From: Hysterangium stoloniferum
Taxonomy: Eukaryota > Basidiomycota > Agaricomycetes > Hysterangiales > Hysterangiaceae
DNA: 64,000 nucleotides
NCBI GenBank assembly: GCA_015178975.1
Contig: WHVD01000025.1
Coordinates: 434,001 to 498,000, forward strand
Reading direction: 5' to 3'
Made by a program: the position numbers and the translations under genes. Within the stretch, counting starts at the first letter, position 1; every line of letters starts with the position of its first letter. The notes below the pieces were generated by a model. The model searched no databases, was not told the DNA's origin, and saw only the letters and a list, made by a program, of their open reading frames with translations. This document shows positions 45,551 through 57,988 of the stretch, one piece after another.

Positions 45551-46115
45551 TGGATAGTACGCAGCCCTTCCAGGCAATCCAATTTTCACCATTATCGGCG
45601 AGTTTCTCAAGTGTGACTATAGTGGGGCCTATAACCTGTTACATAAGTTGAAGACAAGGACATGAAAGGATTGAGTCTATATATGTGGCTCAGTGAGTGA
45701 ATAACTTTCACTATATATTTAAGTACCTATATATGTGGCTACAAGATGTTCATAAGTAATAGAATAAGAGTAAATGATTGTACACATACCTCAGTGAGTG
45801 AATAACTTTCACTGAGGTATGTGGCAAATATTGTGCCCTTTTTATTTACTTTATGATTATTTAGGGGAGTTTTTAGAAGAGTAAAAAGAAGAAATTTAGT
45901 TCTCAAATTTTCTAGCTAATCAAATAATTAAAGGAGAGATGTATAATCAAAGGAGTTAGTTCCCCCCTTATAGCACTGTTAGATTATATAATACCAACCA
46001 TTGTTCCAACTGGGTCCATATGGTGTACAGCTCTGAGTTCAGTGTGTATATGATCTAATAGGAATGGCACTTAGGGTTATATCCTTAAGTACAGTGTAAG
46101 ACCAAACCTACCCAA
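45551..46115. other. No gene seen; LTR-like direct repeat
   Basis: The phrase 'cagtgagtgaataactttca' occurs at about 45691 and 45791, with 'tatatatgtggct' duplicated as well. The sequence looks like a decayed LTR or R-region duplication. No coding sequence is supported. Confidence 0.4.
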
Positions 46116-46187
46116 GGTCAGATGGTGTAGTGGTTAACACCTTCGTTATGTAATCGAGAGATCCTGGGTTCAATCCCCAGTCTGGCT
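46116..46187 (+). tRNA. tRNA-like sequence, probably a pseudogene or SINE head
   Basis: 72 nt fold as 7+2+16+1+17+5+17+7: acceptor GGTCAGA/TCTGGCT, D arm GTGT-AGTGGTTA-ACAC, T arm CTGGG-TTCAATC-CCCAG. Both internal polymerase III boxes are good. The anticodon arm is TTCGT-TATGTAA-TCGAG, where the closing pair is T-T and position 33 is A instead of the invariant T. The positional anticodon would be TGT (Thr). These faults suggest a tRNA pseudogene or the tRNA-derived head of a SINE. No intron and no clear T-run terminator follow. Confidence 0.5.
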
Positions 46188-46659
46188 ATTCATTTTCTAC
46201 ATTACTTATGTTTTCTAACAAGCACCGTAGTACTGTATATGTGCATACACTTGTCATTGCAGGTCCAAACTCGGCCTAGGTTTGTGTGAAGACTTGTATT
46301 ACTGACTGTTGAACTAACTGTCAACATGTCAAACAGATGTAAACAAAGTCACATGACATGTTTATTATTCCTACAAGTGGTTTAGACTTATATTTTTACT
46401 GAAATAGTAGCTTTTCTGTCAAAATAATAGAGGGTCAAAAAATTGTTCTGATGAGTGATTATTTCATTTTATTTATTATTCCATCAATCTGGATTCAAAT
46501 TACATAATCCAAATGTCAAGTTCAAGCTAAGATACTATACTATATTGGGTAATTGTCTGAGAATTGTCTGATCTCTGGTATTTGTATTGTAAATCAATCT
46601 TTCCAAAACAACAAAACATTGGAATGATTTTTTGAGCCACTGTACTTGTCTTTTGCACC

Positions 46660-46816
46660 TTGCACATTCTTGGAGCCCACAGGTTTCCCATCCACTCCTG
46701 TTTGAAATTGGACAATGCAATCTGCAAAGGCACAGCACATAAGCTGAAGCTGAGTCCATCCCTGGAACTTCCACAGGTTTTCTCCAGAGACCCACCTGTG
46801 AGCCCCATGCTTAACA
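46660..46816 (+). mobile_element. Family-A LTR 3' fragment
   Basis: Matches the last 160 bp or so of the 4325-5128 LTR: 'gaaattggacaa', 'ataagctgaagc', 'tctccagagaccc', ending ATGCTTAACA at 46816. The left part is missing. Confidence 0.75.
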
Positions 46817-46821
46817 CACAG

Positions 46822-47245
46822 GTATGTTATTGACATCTCTGAATAAATATGTATTACATTGGAATGGGTTTGTCAATCTGAGCAGATTTCTATTGGATTC
46901 AACATACCAAGAATATATGGGTGGTTTCACTTAATAAAGAAAGCCATAGGATGAAAAATCTCCAATGATATCTCACATATTTATTTATTGGGATATAACT
47001 ACAGCTTAGCTTTTAAAAAACAAAGTACCAACAAAAGTATTAACAAGTATTTACATAACTTGGAAAACCATATACAAGAGTCTATTAATTGACTCTGAAT
47101 TGTGTAGGATGTATGTAATATAGAGGATTATTGCTCATGGTTGGTGGTATAGTCTCAGAATAGATACACTATTTAAAGATGAATTTTTGTAGCAATATAA
47201 TATTTATTAGTAAACATTTGATATTATAATGATTACAGACAACCT
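46822..47245. repeat. Dispersed repeat of about 430 bp, copy 2
   Basis: Collinear with 11010-11443. It lies next to a minus-strand copia gag fragment and may be its LTR or 5' leader. Confidence 0.65.
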
Positions 47246-47319
47246 CCTTTGGTGATGAGTGTGGCACTGACAGTTTGAGAGGTGAGTTTTGAGGTTTCCA
47301 TGCTAAAAAGCTGGATTTT

Positions 47320-47880
47320 TATTATATCCCAAGATTATGTAGTTGGAAGGAAAAGGATGGGTGCACATGCAATGTGAATATCTGGAAGGAGTGTGCTGGT
47401 GGCCAAAATCTTGCACCCCAAGTTGAGCATGGTAACCATACTGTATGATCTGGCATCAAGATTGTGTCTGTATACTTCCAAGTGTATGTAAATGTCTTTG
47501 AAGTGGTACTGAACATTGAACCATTGTTGATTGGTCACATACATGTCCTTCCACAAATCCCACATTTCCTTTGACATCTTATGTAGCTGACACAATGTGT
47601 GGCCACTATAAACATTCTGCTGCCCCCTTCATCAAACCCTGAGCTGCTTCATCCCTTAACAACCAATCCCTATAGTCTTTCTTTTCAGCTTTCCATTCAG
47701 CAAGCATCATATTGTCTGGTTTAATATCTGCTGGTTTTGCAGGGCATACTTCTCAGCCACTGACAATGAACCACAAATATCTTGACTGCAGAGCAGCCTG
47801 CATGTGTTCTGCCCAGAGTGGGTAATTTTGGCCATTGAGCTTCTGATACTTGAAAGTATAAGAACTGTCATAAGACTGAT
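47320..47880 (-). pseudogene. Ty1/copia gag fragment
   Basis: Minus-strand frames, with stops, read 'MQAALQSRYLWFIVSG', 'DNMMLAEWKAEKKDYRDWLL' and 'MSKEMWDLWKDMYV'. The pattern (W...L..VSG...W...D..A...I...S.EMW..L...Y) is that of the copia gag N-terminal domain. It is broken by stops and a frameshift. Confidence 0.6.
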
Positions 47881-49398
47881 GATAATCAGGGCCTATAACA
47901 TAACACTGGTCCAGGTGAACCTGAATATGCACAGGTTAGACAAAGCACTCTCACCAATAGTTGAAGAGATGATAATCATTAAAAAAATTTCACTTATTAC
48001 TTTACATAAGCAGGGCAACCATATGCTGTGTGACAAGAATGATACTGTATTTTGTCAAAATTGCACCATGGTGTCTGGGGCACTCACATTGACATACAGT
48101 GTAGTACCTTGCAAGGAATAATTGTTCCGGTCAACAATGTCATGAAGCTGCTTCCAAAATTTGTTAGATTGAGTAATGCTAGCAGTGTTTCCCAGGGTGG
48201 TGTGTGTAGTGGTAACACCTTACGTGATAGAGACACGCATATTTCAACAAATGTCCCGAACCAAACCAGAGGTGCCCCATCAGGAAACACATAAACACAT
48301 GACATGACATATCGGACAGTGTCTGAACCACCGGCCTGTTAAATTTGATGATGAAACACACCTTTTTATAGGGGGAGTCCACCAATTATTGCAACTTTTC
48401 ATATGAAGATGCTAATTGTGGACCATGCATTTGGAGGTTAATGTGTGTCAGAACCACTATACACCTCCCAGAGCATCCAACCTATATTGTCAGGAGGTGC
48501 TACACTAACTGACACAAGATATTGAGACACAAAGTACTTTTATTACAAGCTTATTAAACCCTTGTATATTGTGTATTGCAATAGAGTCAACTCATACTAT
48601 TTTTAATACGGCCATGTGATCTCGTTTGCCAGTAATGCATATTGGTGATCCGCGGTCGATGAAGGGGTCAATGACATTTCAGAGCCAATAAGACTGGCAT
48701 GGTACTACATAGCTGCAAGGAATATTCTATTGGCGGGAACGACATTATGGTAATAGACTGTGACGGAAACCCACCAATACTGAAGATGAGCAAGAGGGGT
48801 GATATAGGACGGGTTAAGCTTGTTTTCTGGTGTGCGAGTGCGTGGAAACGAGCGCGTATTAAATCAATAGACTTGGAATAGGAATCTTAACCGCCATGAC
48901 CGAAGATATTCTATATGAAACTGGATGACATATGCAGTAGAAAGTCTTGTTTTTGTGCTCAAAAGAAAACCACCCATGTGCTCTACTGAAGGTTTTCGAT
49001 GCAACTGCTACATTTGACATTGAACTTGCTGGTTCCTTCAAAGATACAATGTGCCACAACGGGTGGGGGAACCTACAACGTCAATACACAGAGCAGCTTT
49101 CGAAAGACGAGAGTCGGTGATACAAATTGAAACGGTACCCCAAACCGCGTAGCATGAATATTGACTAATATGCAAACAACAAAAAGGGTCATACTATAAT
49201 ATCGATACCTCGGATAGAAATGCCATAAGGGACGGAAGCATGCAACTTTAAAGCTCGTCTAACCCTCGCCCCTTAAAAAAGCCTACCTCAAAGGCAGGTT
49301 CGCGCTGGGCAGTAACTTGCGAAGAGATTTGTAATGATGTGAAAAAAATAGCGAACAGAGAGAACGGAAGACACAACCTATCAATGAAAAGTGATTCA
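47881..49398. other. Mostly non-coding; nothing firm
   Basis: A second A-box-like motif, 'tggtgtgtgtagtggtaaca', occurs near 48198 but has no T arm. Base composition becomes more balanced after about 48650, marking entry into the gene island. Open frames of up to 105 codons here lack recognisable features. Confidence 0.35.
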
Positions 49399-50517
49399 CT
49401 ATGAGATCGGAATCGCTTTGCTCTTTCGTTTCCGTTTCCTTTTTCTTGTTGTAGATTTCGATTCATCGTCAGCGATCATTGTAGGCTTTGGGAGCGCGTT
49501 CGGCATATTTTTAAGAGATTCGGAGTTATGAGTGGGAGTAATATGGTTATCAGGCTCGGATATAGCGAACGTTGACCTCGGTAGAATGATATCCGTCAAC
49601 TCTCCTTCCTCGGCTTCATCATCTGTATCAACAACATATTCGTGGGATTGGAATGGGTCGGTATCAGGACGTGATGGTGACGCCGCTGATTGGATAAAAG
49701 GGTCTGCATGCTGTGGAATAGAGACAATAGTGATCGAAGTATCCGAACCATCAGCCATCTCCTTTGCTGTCCTCTTCAAAGCAGCAACACGAGCCCTCTT
49801 AGTGGCTCTGATTTTCATGGCGGCCTTTCCTTTAGGAATGCCATCCGAGCCACTTTGCATGAATTCGAGGAAACATGCAGCACCCTTGTACGGGGGCTGA
49901 GAGTCGTCAATGCGTGTTAGGAGCAGCTGGCGCAGCTCGAGAGGGTTGAGAAATGAGAGCAACGTCGCGATAGAAACAAGCAGGGAAGCACAGTTGTCCC
50001 TGACGCGGGTTTGCTTAATCAATGGAGGAGTGGCGGTCCCAGCGGCTTTTCCCAATCCATGGGGGTCGTCCCGCGTTACAGGGACCTTCGAAAATATATT
50101 GCGTGTGTCATTGCTAGCCTTAATGTCGGTGCTGGTGTCGGTGCTGGCAACAGGTGACGGTGAAATGTAATGAGAGCCGTTGACGGGTAGTAAAAAGTCG
50201 TGTAGTCCTTCGATGCAGGCTACTCTAAGGTATAATGGCGGACGCGCAGGCTCGGCTTGTGAGAGGCGTGTAGCGATGAGGCGCGCGAGTTCCACGTCAG
50301 AGAGGTAGCCGAGTAAAGACCGCAATGCAGGTCTTGGGTCTTGTGAGAAGGTATTTATGCCAACGTTCTCAATTATCAAAGGTGTAATGGCTCCGTCATC
50401 GCCATCTGGAGGGAGTAAATATATTGTTGTTGGAGATGTCTCCAATTTATCTAATGCACGGGCTCTTTTGGCTGCTTCAATCAAAAGGTGTTCCCTCTTA
50501 AGGGCACTTGATACCAT
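49399..50517 (-). CDS. Conserved-looking hypothetical protein, 372 aa
   Basis: A single uninterrupted frame from ATG 50517 to a stop at 49399, with codon use and base composition like the neighbouring ELP1 exons. The N-terminus is helical and charged ('REHLLIEAAKRARALDKL'). A leucine-rich middle, 'LLVSIATLLSFLNPLELRQL', is hydrophobic. An acidic patch, 'DTDDEAEEGE', lies at about residue 295. The C-terminus, 'RKRKRKRKSK', is a strong basic nuclear-localisation candidate. A nuclear protein is therefore plausible. I do not recognise the family and give no function. The length of the frame in GC-balanced sequence supports it as a real gene. Confidence 0.65.
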   Translation of the reverse strand: MVSSALKREHLLIEAAKRARALDKLETSPTTIYLLPPDGDDGAITPLIIENVGINTFSQDPRPALRSLLGYLSDVELARLIATRLSQAEPARPPLYLRVACIEGLHDFLLPVNGSHYISPSPVASTDTSTDIKASNDTRNIFSKVPVTRDDPHGLGKAAGTATPPLIKQTRVRDNCASLLVSIATLLSFLNPLELRQLLLTRIDDSQPPYKGAACFLEFMQSGSDGIPKGKAAMKIRATKRARVAALKRTAKEMADGSDTSITIVSIPQHADPFIQSAASPSRPDTDPFQSHEYVVDTDDEAEEGELTDIILPRSTFAISEPDNHITPTHNSESLKNMPNALPKPTMIADDESKSTTRKRKRKRKSKAIPIS

Positions 50518-52557
50518 TTCTATTTTTTAAAATTGCCCTAGATTGAAGTAGATTAGTGTCATTATTTCGGTGATGGTACTGGTTCTTACAGGAAGATCGG
50601 CAAAGGGTTTTATAACTGCCCTGTCCAGGATGAGAGATCCCGAACGTATGGTATACGATGACGTTTAAAGCTATGAAAGTCGTACTCTGTGGTCAGAAAG
50701 AGGTAGATACACCACTCGTCTACCTGGACGTCGAACGGAGGAAAAGATACAACTCAGCCCGGCAATTGCCGTGTCTGACCTGAGATGGCCAGTGGCGTGT
50801 CTCGCTAATAATTGAGGTGAGTAGGCCATGTGATGTGACTGCAGAAACTTTAATTTGTTGCCCTGTCTTTTTATCCTAAGATATTCCATGTATCGAACTA
50901 ACGTGCAAAAAAAAGGTCGATCTCCGCGGGTTCTAAGACGACTTTGCCATCTTTTAACCATGATATACATCCCATGATGTTTCACTCATCAACTTTACAT
51001 GTTGTAATCTCGGGCTCCAAATAGCATGTGTGATCGTAGTCATATGTGCAGCCGCCCTTAGGCGTCTGGTGAGTAAATAGTCCTGTATAAAATTAAGCGA
51101 ATTGGGAAGAACACTCCGGCCGTGATAGCCTAGGCTAATCAGTGAGATGATTCCGGAAACCTGATCATTTTTGTCACTCGCATTTTTGAATGCTTAAGAC
51201 ATAATATGCTTGTTGTCACGGCTCATCCTGACCGTCAGCAAATGCGGGGCAACATAGTATTTTGCAGGAAAGCTGACTCTTGAAACCAACGAGATTGGCA
51301 GTCTCCCAATGTACCACATCAGACCTTGTATCCGTTGCCTTTCCAAGGTAAATACAGAAAACCACCTCAAGATTTGCATTCTCTCTCACCCACTGAACCT
51401 CATCACGTCTGGCCAAAGCAATTACATCCTCACGCATTTGTTTATTTCGCAGTGATACCGTATTGTAGCTATCAGCGAGTACTGGTTATTACAAATAGTG
51501 TTAATAACCTGTAATAGAGTCAGAATAGGCTCCAGAGGTGAAGAGACCGACTGCTGCACGGATATGTCCGAAGCAGAATTTCACGCTTCTATCCCCGCCG
51601 AGTTCGGATCGGACTTGGGGGCTGAAGCAGTAGCCAGTAACTCGGGAGGAATATATTCGTTATGAGCCAATGAATACATTAAAAAACTAGAGAACTCAGC
51701 AGGTAATATAATGGATACACAGTATCACTAAGTAGCCCATGAGGAACCAATGTTGAACACGTTTCTGTCTTGATTATCTGCTTTTTCATGACATATTAAC
51801 CCCTTTTCTTTGAGTTAAATAACACCTTGGAAAGATTATACTCGTGCCCATCTTTAGCTAGTGAATCGGTAGGAGTGACAAAGGACACCTTCGAGAGAGC
51901 AAGCTCCGGTGGTGAAATATAGGCAAAACCAACGAAACACAACGGGGTCAAGTCATTGAGAAATTCGATAACTTCCTCAAACGTGTCCCTTGTTCAGCGA
52001 CCTTCGTTAAGGTGATAGGCCGGATATAGATTGGTCCCAACTCGTAAAGAAACATCAAGGGAAAGAAACTGACGGTTGGACTGGTGTCTGCCGGTCTACA
52101 AATTCTATCCTTGTCGCATAATGCCCTGAATAATGAAGTGTGTTGATTGAATAAATTCGGGGCCCGGGAATCCGCAAAGGAAGAACTTTGGCAAAAAGAT
52201 GTAGTGGAAAGAAGTCAAAGTCATGGCTTTGTAACCCAAGCCTGCTTGGCTTCTCTCTTCTTGGAATCCCTGGAACATTTGAAAGATTCACGATCGAAAA
52301 TTCCAGGAAGCAGGCTGTGGGAAGCTCACAGGCTAGTACAAGGAAAAGATAGGAATAATGTGCTTACATGGAGAGCATGGAGAGTCATCACATTAGGCTG
52401 TCCACTGGCACAATCAACTATTTGGACCTAACGATAAATTTACACACACCTCCAATTCCTAATTATTCATTCAAAATATAGAGATATATTATGCGAAAGA
52501 CATTCATACAGGAATTAACATTGTTTTTCTATGACGATTCTTAAACAAGTGTGCCGC
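50518..52557. other. Intergenic, no firm gene
   Basis: Several short frames occur (minus 50671-50985 and 51216-51437; plus 52147-52431). None shows a recognisable domain or a splice-joined extension. The minus frame at 51216-51437 ('ENANLEVVFCIYLGKATDTR') is the most protein-like and could be an exon of an unrecognised gene. Confidence 0.35.
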
Positions 52558-55500
52558 CTAAACAGGCGATGTCTCCATCCAACCGATTTTCCATGGAGCC
52601 TCTACCAAAGATGGCTTAGGAACTTTATCGGTAAGCTTGACACTAGGTTCAGCTACTGAATCACCACTAGGAACCGAAGCAGATGCCTGTTCGCGCTCTG
52701 TCCAAATACGCTCGATGCCAGTACGCATAGCGTCTTCGAGTGCCTCTACTTCGCGTTGTAGATCACGGGCCTCGAGAACGTGTTCGGTTGATAACATCAT
52801 CATATGTGGGAGCAGCTGTCTGGTGTCAGCTAGGATGGAGCATGTCAGCCCTCTACTTCTAAACAAGTAATGGGACCATATAACGCACTTAGAATAACAT
52901 CCAATCTGGCGCCTAATTTGGTTAAGCTTTTCAACAAGTACTCTTCCTCCTCCACGGTACCTTTTCGGCCAGCTTTGCGGTCGAGTTTACGTTTAGAGCG
53001 GGATGTACGACTAAGAGGCGGGGAAATAAACTCGTGAGACTCTGCGGTATGCATGGGGTAATATAACGTGATCTCACCGAGAGCGATCTGACGCAGTGTT
53101 AGCAACAGTATAACGGGTGTACATCGTCCCAGGATTCGATACGTCCGTCATGACATCTACATTTTCCAGATTGGAATCTTCGACTCCGTAAAATATATCT
53201 GCAAAGGGTGAGAATGAGCTCGAAAGGCTGGGGACTACCAGGCTACATACCCGGCTCAGCAAGTTTCTTCACCACCAGTTCATCCAACCTCCCTACTTGT
53301 TTATTCAAAAGATCCCGAACCTCAGCGATTTCATCCCCTATGGCGGAGCGTGCCTCCAAAGTCCCAGGAAGGATTACACTTTCGAGAAGATCTCCTCGTT
53401 TATGCAGGGTCGACTGTGGATGGAAAGTCACTTGGTAGTCACGATTGATAATTGCACAGAACTACACACAATTCGACGCGCTTCTGACCACGCACTTCCC
53501 CTGACGAACGATGATATTGCCTCGTCAACATCGTCTGCATAGTCCAAGAATACACGAGCAGCATCTACATGCCGCTGTTTCGATCCTAAATCGTCTAATA
53601 ACAAAAATCAGGAAATGTCCAAGGTAAATAGAGTCAAAAAATAATGGTACCAGCAACACGGCGAGCAATTGTCGACAACTCATCTCCCGTGATGCCTTCT
53701 CGAAGAACGAGATCGAATAGTTCTTGCCATTCAAGGGCCTTTTCGTAGGCAACCATTGCCTTTTTGATGCGTAATGACTGCACAAACGCTATCACGAATG
53801 AACAGAGGCACAGGAGTCAAGATTTTGCACAAGACATGCCAAAACGAACACCTACCCAACGCAGCTGGCTTAAATTCTCGCCGCTCAAATAAGTAATCCC
53901 CATACAACTCAAGCATGGTCTATCACACCATCGTGGTCCTCAGCCCTATAAAATGGAAAAGATAATAACTCCACAAAACACCCACATTATAATCCTCCCG
54001 ACTTCCCTTCCAAAAATTCAGTGCATCCAGATGTAATCTATGTTTCTCCACGTATGACTTTGCCTCCCCAAAATGATCAGGACCAGCCTTCGAGAGGTGT
54101 TCTAGCGCCTTAGTATGTCGCTTCAGGTGATCGTCGATTTTAAAATATTGATAGGGCAGGGCAAGGGCGTGGAGAGAGCGGAGGAAGGGCAGGTATTCAC
54201 GGGGATCCTGTGTGATTAGCATTGCATCAGTACTATTCTCATCAAAAGAAATTTGTAGAACTGAAAACTGACCTTTTGGGAGTGTTGTGCGACGAGAAGG
54301 ACAAGTGAAAAATCGTACATCCCCAAGGCAGTATCGAATAGCCGATCTGCATCGACAAGAAAGATTATGTATTTTACTGCGTCTTCGACTAAGTTGGGGT
54401 TCGTTTCTGTTACGATCCATTTTAACGATAAACTAGGACTAAGCAAAATTAAAGATCATTTGCACTGACCACGAAGTTTCAGTAACAACGCAAGGCCCGA
54501 CTCGTAGTCCGGCGGGGTCTTCACCACATGTGCAGTCAAGATCGAATTGATGAATTTCTTTATGTCTCGACGCTCAAGCTGTATCCGTACCGCATCGCAC
54601 AATTTGCAGACTGTGTTAGCAGATAGTGTCGAGCGACTAAATAAAAATTAACATGAAAAATCAATGCGATTAGACCATCAAAAGCGAGTGAGAAGGATTG
54701 CGAAACATACCCTAATCCAGAAAGGAACAAATTGATATAATCAACATCATCCAACTGTTCCACAAACGAGTCCACGTTGTTTTCAAACGCGTCTGGGTCC
54801 AGTTGAACAAGAACATTCAGGTCCACCCGATGTTTCCGACATGCCAAAAACGCCGTACGATAGTCACGTCTACATTCCACAAAAAAAAAAATCACTCGTC
54901 AGCACAAAACAAAACAAAAATCCCAAGAAAGAAAAAAAAAACAAAGAAAAAACAACCCACACTCACCTCTCAACTGCCACTTTCACCTGCTCCATGACCA
55001 ACGGCCTCGGCATCACCGTCTCCAAATTCCCCCTGGGCATCTGCAACACCAGACTCATCGAGCTCGGCACAGCGACGACGATACGCGCACCACGCTCCAC
55101 GCGCCGTCGCTCGTATTTTTCTAGCGGCTGCGAAAGAGCTGTGCCTGTACCCTTACCGGCTAAATACAAAGAATCGCCAAGACCCGAAAGGGGCGCAAAC
55201 ACCGCTTCGTGTCCTAGGGAGGTAGTGGTCCAGATGAGGTGCGACCCGGCGATCGTGTACGATGTGCATGTCTGGCTGAGGAGAAGCGAGGGGAAGGGAA
55301 GTAGCTGCGGCTGGGGTTCTGCAGGCATCGATGCGATGTAGAGTTTTGAGGAGGCGAGGCCGATGAAAAGTGGTATTTCGGTGCCGGAGGAAAGGGGAGA
55401 GAGAAATTTAAAGACGCTGGCGCAGAATGCGGGGAGAGAGCCGATCTTAGTGGGGGTCCGGGAGGTAGCGGGTACTGTCATTTTTATCTTTAGTGGAAGA

Positions 55501-57578
55501 AGAACCGGGAGCTCTTACATCCGAAGCTTACCCTCCCAAAGAGATCCATCTGTGTCCTGCCAAACGACACTGGATTGATCATTCCCTAAGCTCTGGACAA
55601 GCCTCCCTCCCATTCCTGGCATTGTGACGGGCCATGTCTCCCCCACCTCCCTGCTATCCCCCACTATCCCAACGGACGCAAGACAAATCACATCCCTTTT
55701 CACACCATTTCCTTCTCCCAACACACCAACAACCCACGCCTTTCCCGCTTTTACCACGCATGCCTGCCTCGGCATCCCCACTCCATCCTCAGCGACCCAA
55801 ACACTTCCCCTCCATACTTCCTTCGCCATAATCGCTTCCCTCTTCCCCTTTTGCAGCGACATGTTCGTCTCCACTTTATGTATCGTCACTGTCCCACTGG
55901 CGGACAAGGCGGACATCATGTCCGCATTCGAGTCCTCAGCAGGCAAAGGGGAGAAGGAGAGGTGGATCGGAGGGGAGGCAGCCAAAGGGAGGCGGTACGA
56001 GGACATCGGGGGCGGGACGTTTTGGGTGCGGAAGGGGGTTAGAAGGATGTCAGCTGAGGAGAGGGTCGTGGCATGAATTTTCGTAACTTGGGGGGAAATC
56101 ATTAAATATCGACTTACAACCATCGATAACAGCGACAAGTCCAGTATCCAAAGGTGCGGTGAGAAGAGACGTGGCGGTGTACGAGAGGTATTGGGTGTCA
56201 ATTATGGATGCTGCGATGTGAATAAGTGTTGGTGTAGAGGGAAGATTTAACAAAGAAAAGTACAGTTTGTGGATAATATCAGACGAACTGGATCCTCGGG
56301 ATGCCATGTGACACTCGTAAATCGCCTGACATTGTCACTCCTGGCAGGTATTTCGAGTTTGAGATACCAGTGGTAATTTCCAGTCGTCCATAATTGAACT
56401 AGACAGGATCAATCAGAGACATACATTATATCGGACAATAGCAAACTTACCAACATCCTCAGTCTCCCGCTCTACCCAGATACTCAAAATGGAAGAATCG
56501 GCATTCCAGGCGAGTTCTCGTACTCTATAACCCCAACAACGAACAGGGGGTCCGTTCTCCGTATTTCCTTGACTCGGAGACTCCCTGAGATAAAATTCAC
56601 CATGGCGAAGCCCGTTCCGCTCGAAAAAGATAACATCGTGACGCGCATCCCTGCCCTTCCCCAATGCCCATTCGCTTTGTTTACTGGAGCCGGGAACTTT
56701 TCCAAACCGCTGAGTGCTAGCAATCAACCCGCCACTCGGACGCCACGCCAGTGGATGCTCAAGGCCTGGCACATTCTCGGCAGTGCTTTGCAGTGCAGCT
56801 TGGCGGTTATACACTCTCAGAACGCGTCGGTTGTTCTGGACCATGGAGACTGAGAAGTATTGTGCGTCGCCTCGCCAGGATATACGGGGTCGGGTGTCGT
56901 CATCTGGGGAGATTGTACTATGGTCCGGGGCGGCTGAAGCTTGAGCGGCGGTTTTGCCGAGACTTCCGTGAAATTGCGTGGCTTTTGAGCCCCATCCGAC
57001 GTTTATGGGTGCGTCTTCCCCGTAATGGGATGTAATTATTGGTGCTGATGAGATGACGTCGAAAGATGTGGGATCCATGAGGATAAGAGTTGGGTTGGAG
57101 GGAGATGTGACAATTGCAAGAAGTGATGAATCTGGTGAAAATGAAGCGGTCAAAACATGACCGGGGGTCACTGTTCCGATAATCTCGAATTGTTGTGATG
57201 GGACATGGTTGTCTAAGGGGAGAATGGCTATATCCCCGCAGCGTGCTATGATGCAAAGCGTGTGTGTGTCTGCAATGACAGCGAACGAAACAACCTGACT
57301 TCCCGCATCCACTGCTGGTGAGGTTATGTCTGAAAAAAATTCCTAGTATTTTCTAGTTAGATTGAAAAAAGGCAAGCCAATCGGCGATTTGAGCTCACCA
57401 GTGGCTGCTTTCCATCTACTTTCCACACCTGGATGTTCACTTCATCCACCACGACATGCTCTGATACAGTATAGAGCGTGCCATTGTCCAAGTCAAATGC
57501 AGTTCCGGTAATAGTACGTCCTTCGAATCCCTCTGGTATTGAGCCTGAGCAAGTTGACAAAAGAGTCAGGTTTCGCAT
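52558..57578 (-). CDS. ELP1: Elongator complex protein 1 (IKI3/IKAP), 17 exons
   Basis: ELP1 is the scaffold of Elongator, which with Elp3 starts 5-carboxymethyl modification of wobble uridine in tRNAs. Exons: 57578-57399, 57342-56451, 56398-56264, 56210-56118, 56053-55532, 55474-54967, 54869-54711, 54636-54470, 54406-54273, 54207-53986, 53919-53856, 53788-53651, 53594-53470, 53413-53251, 53198-53078, 53010-52889, 52829-52558. Introns are GT/AG, phases agree, total 4,017 nt (1,338 residues), the usual ELP1 length. Hallmarks: start MRNL; beta-propeller segments '[13 protein letters not shown]' and '[14 protein letters not shown]', then '[14 protein letters not shown]' and '[14 protein letters not shown]'; helical repeats '[17 protein letters not shown]' and '[12 protein letters not shown]'; '[12 protein letters not shown]'; the tRNA-binding basic stretch '[18 protein letters not shown]' before '[10 protein letters not shown]'. 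It looks intact. Confidence 0.95.
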
Positions 57579-57988
57579 ACTTTATTTCATTGTGTCACGC
57601 TGACTCTCAGTCACGTGTCACGTCGTCCAAAAAGGCATCAGAAATATTATAAAAGAACTTTCTAACTCGAATCGTGAAAGTTTGAACCAATGCCAGAATA
57701 TGTATGTCATGAGACAGTTAATTTTTTCGGATTATCCTTCGCTGGACAAAGGGCTCTACACTAGTTATATTGTGAGAGGATAATACCGACGCAATTGTGG
57801 GCAAGAGCATACATTAGGATGACAATCAGTATAAAAACCCAGTGTATATTACAAGACATGCATGCTAAAAAGATGGAAACCGGATGAGGAGAGAAACATG
57901 GAAATACAACGTGAGCCTCAAAATTACGCATTGACAAAAAAAAAACACATTGCAGAGAAATATGACCCGCTAACGAAATAAAACGCGA
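57579..57988. promoter_or_regulatory. ELP1 upstream region
   Basis: 410 bp between the ELP1 start and the 3' end of the RING gene must hold the ELP1 promoter and the RING gene terminator. 'tcacgtgtcacgtc' at 57611-57624 contains two CACGT cores, a possible bHLH/bZIP site. No TATA box is clear. Confidence 0.35.

Noticed and set aside
48190-48260. Second tRNA gene
   Set aside because: Only an A-box-like motif is present; there is no T arm or acceptor pairing.
52147-52431. Small plus-strand gene upstream of the ELP1 3' end
   Set aside because: 94 codons with no recognisable feature, splice extension or composition signal; not supported beyond being open.
55624-56853. Plus-strand frames opposite ELP1 (up to 150 codons)
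   Set aside because: They are antisense shadows of ELP1 exons, without splice-consistent extension.
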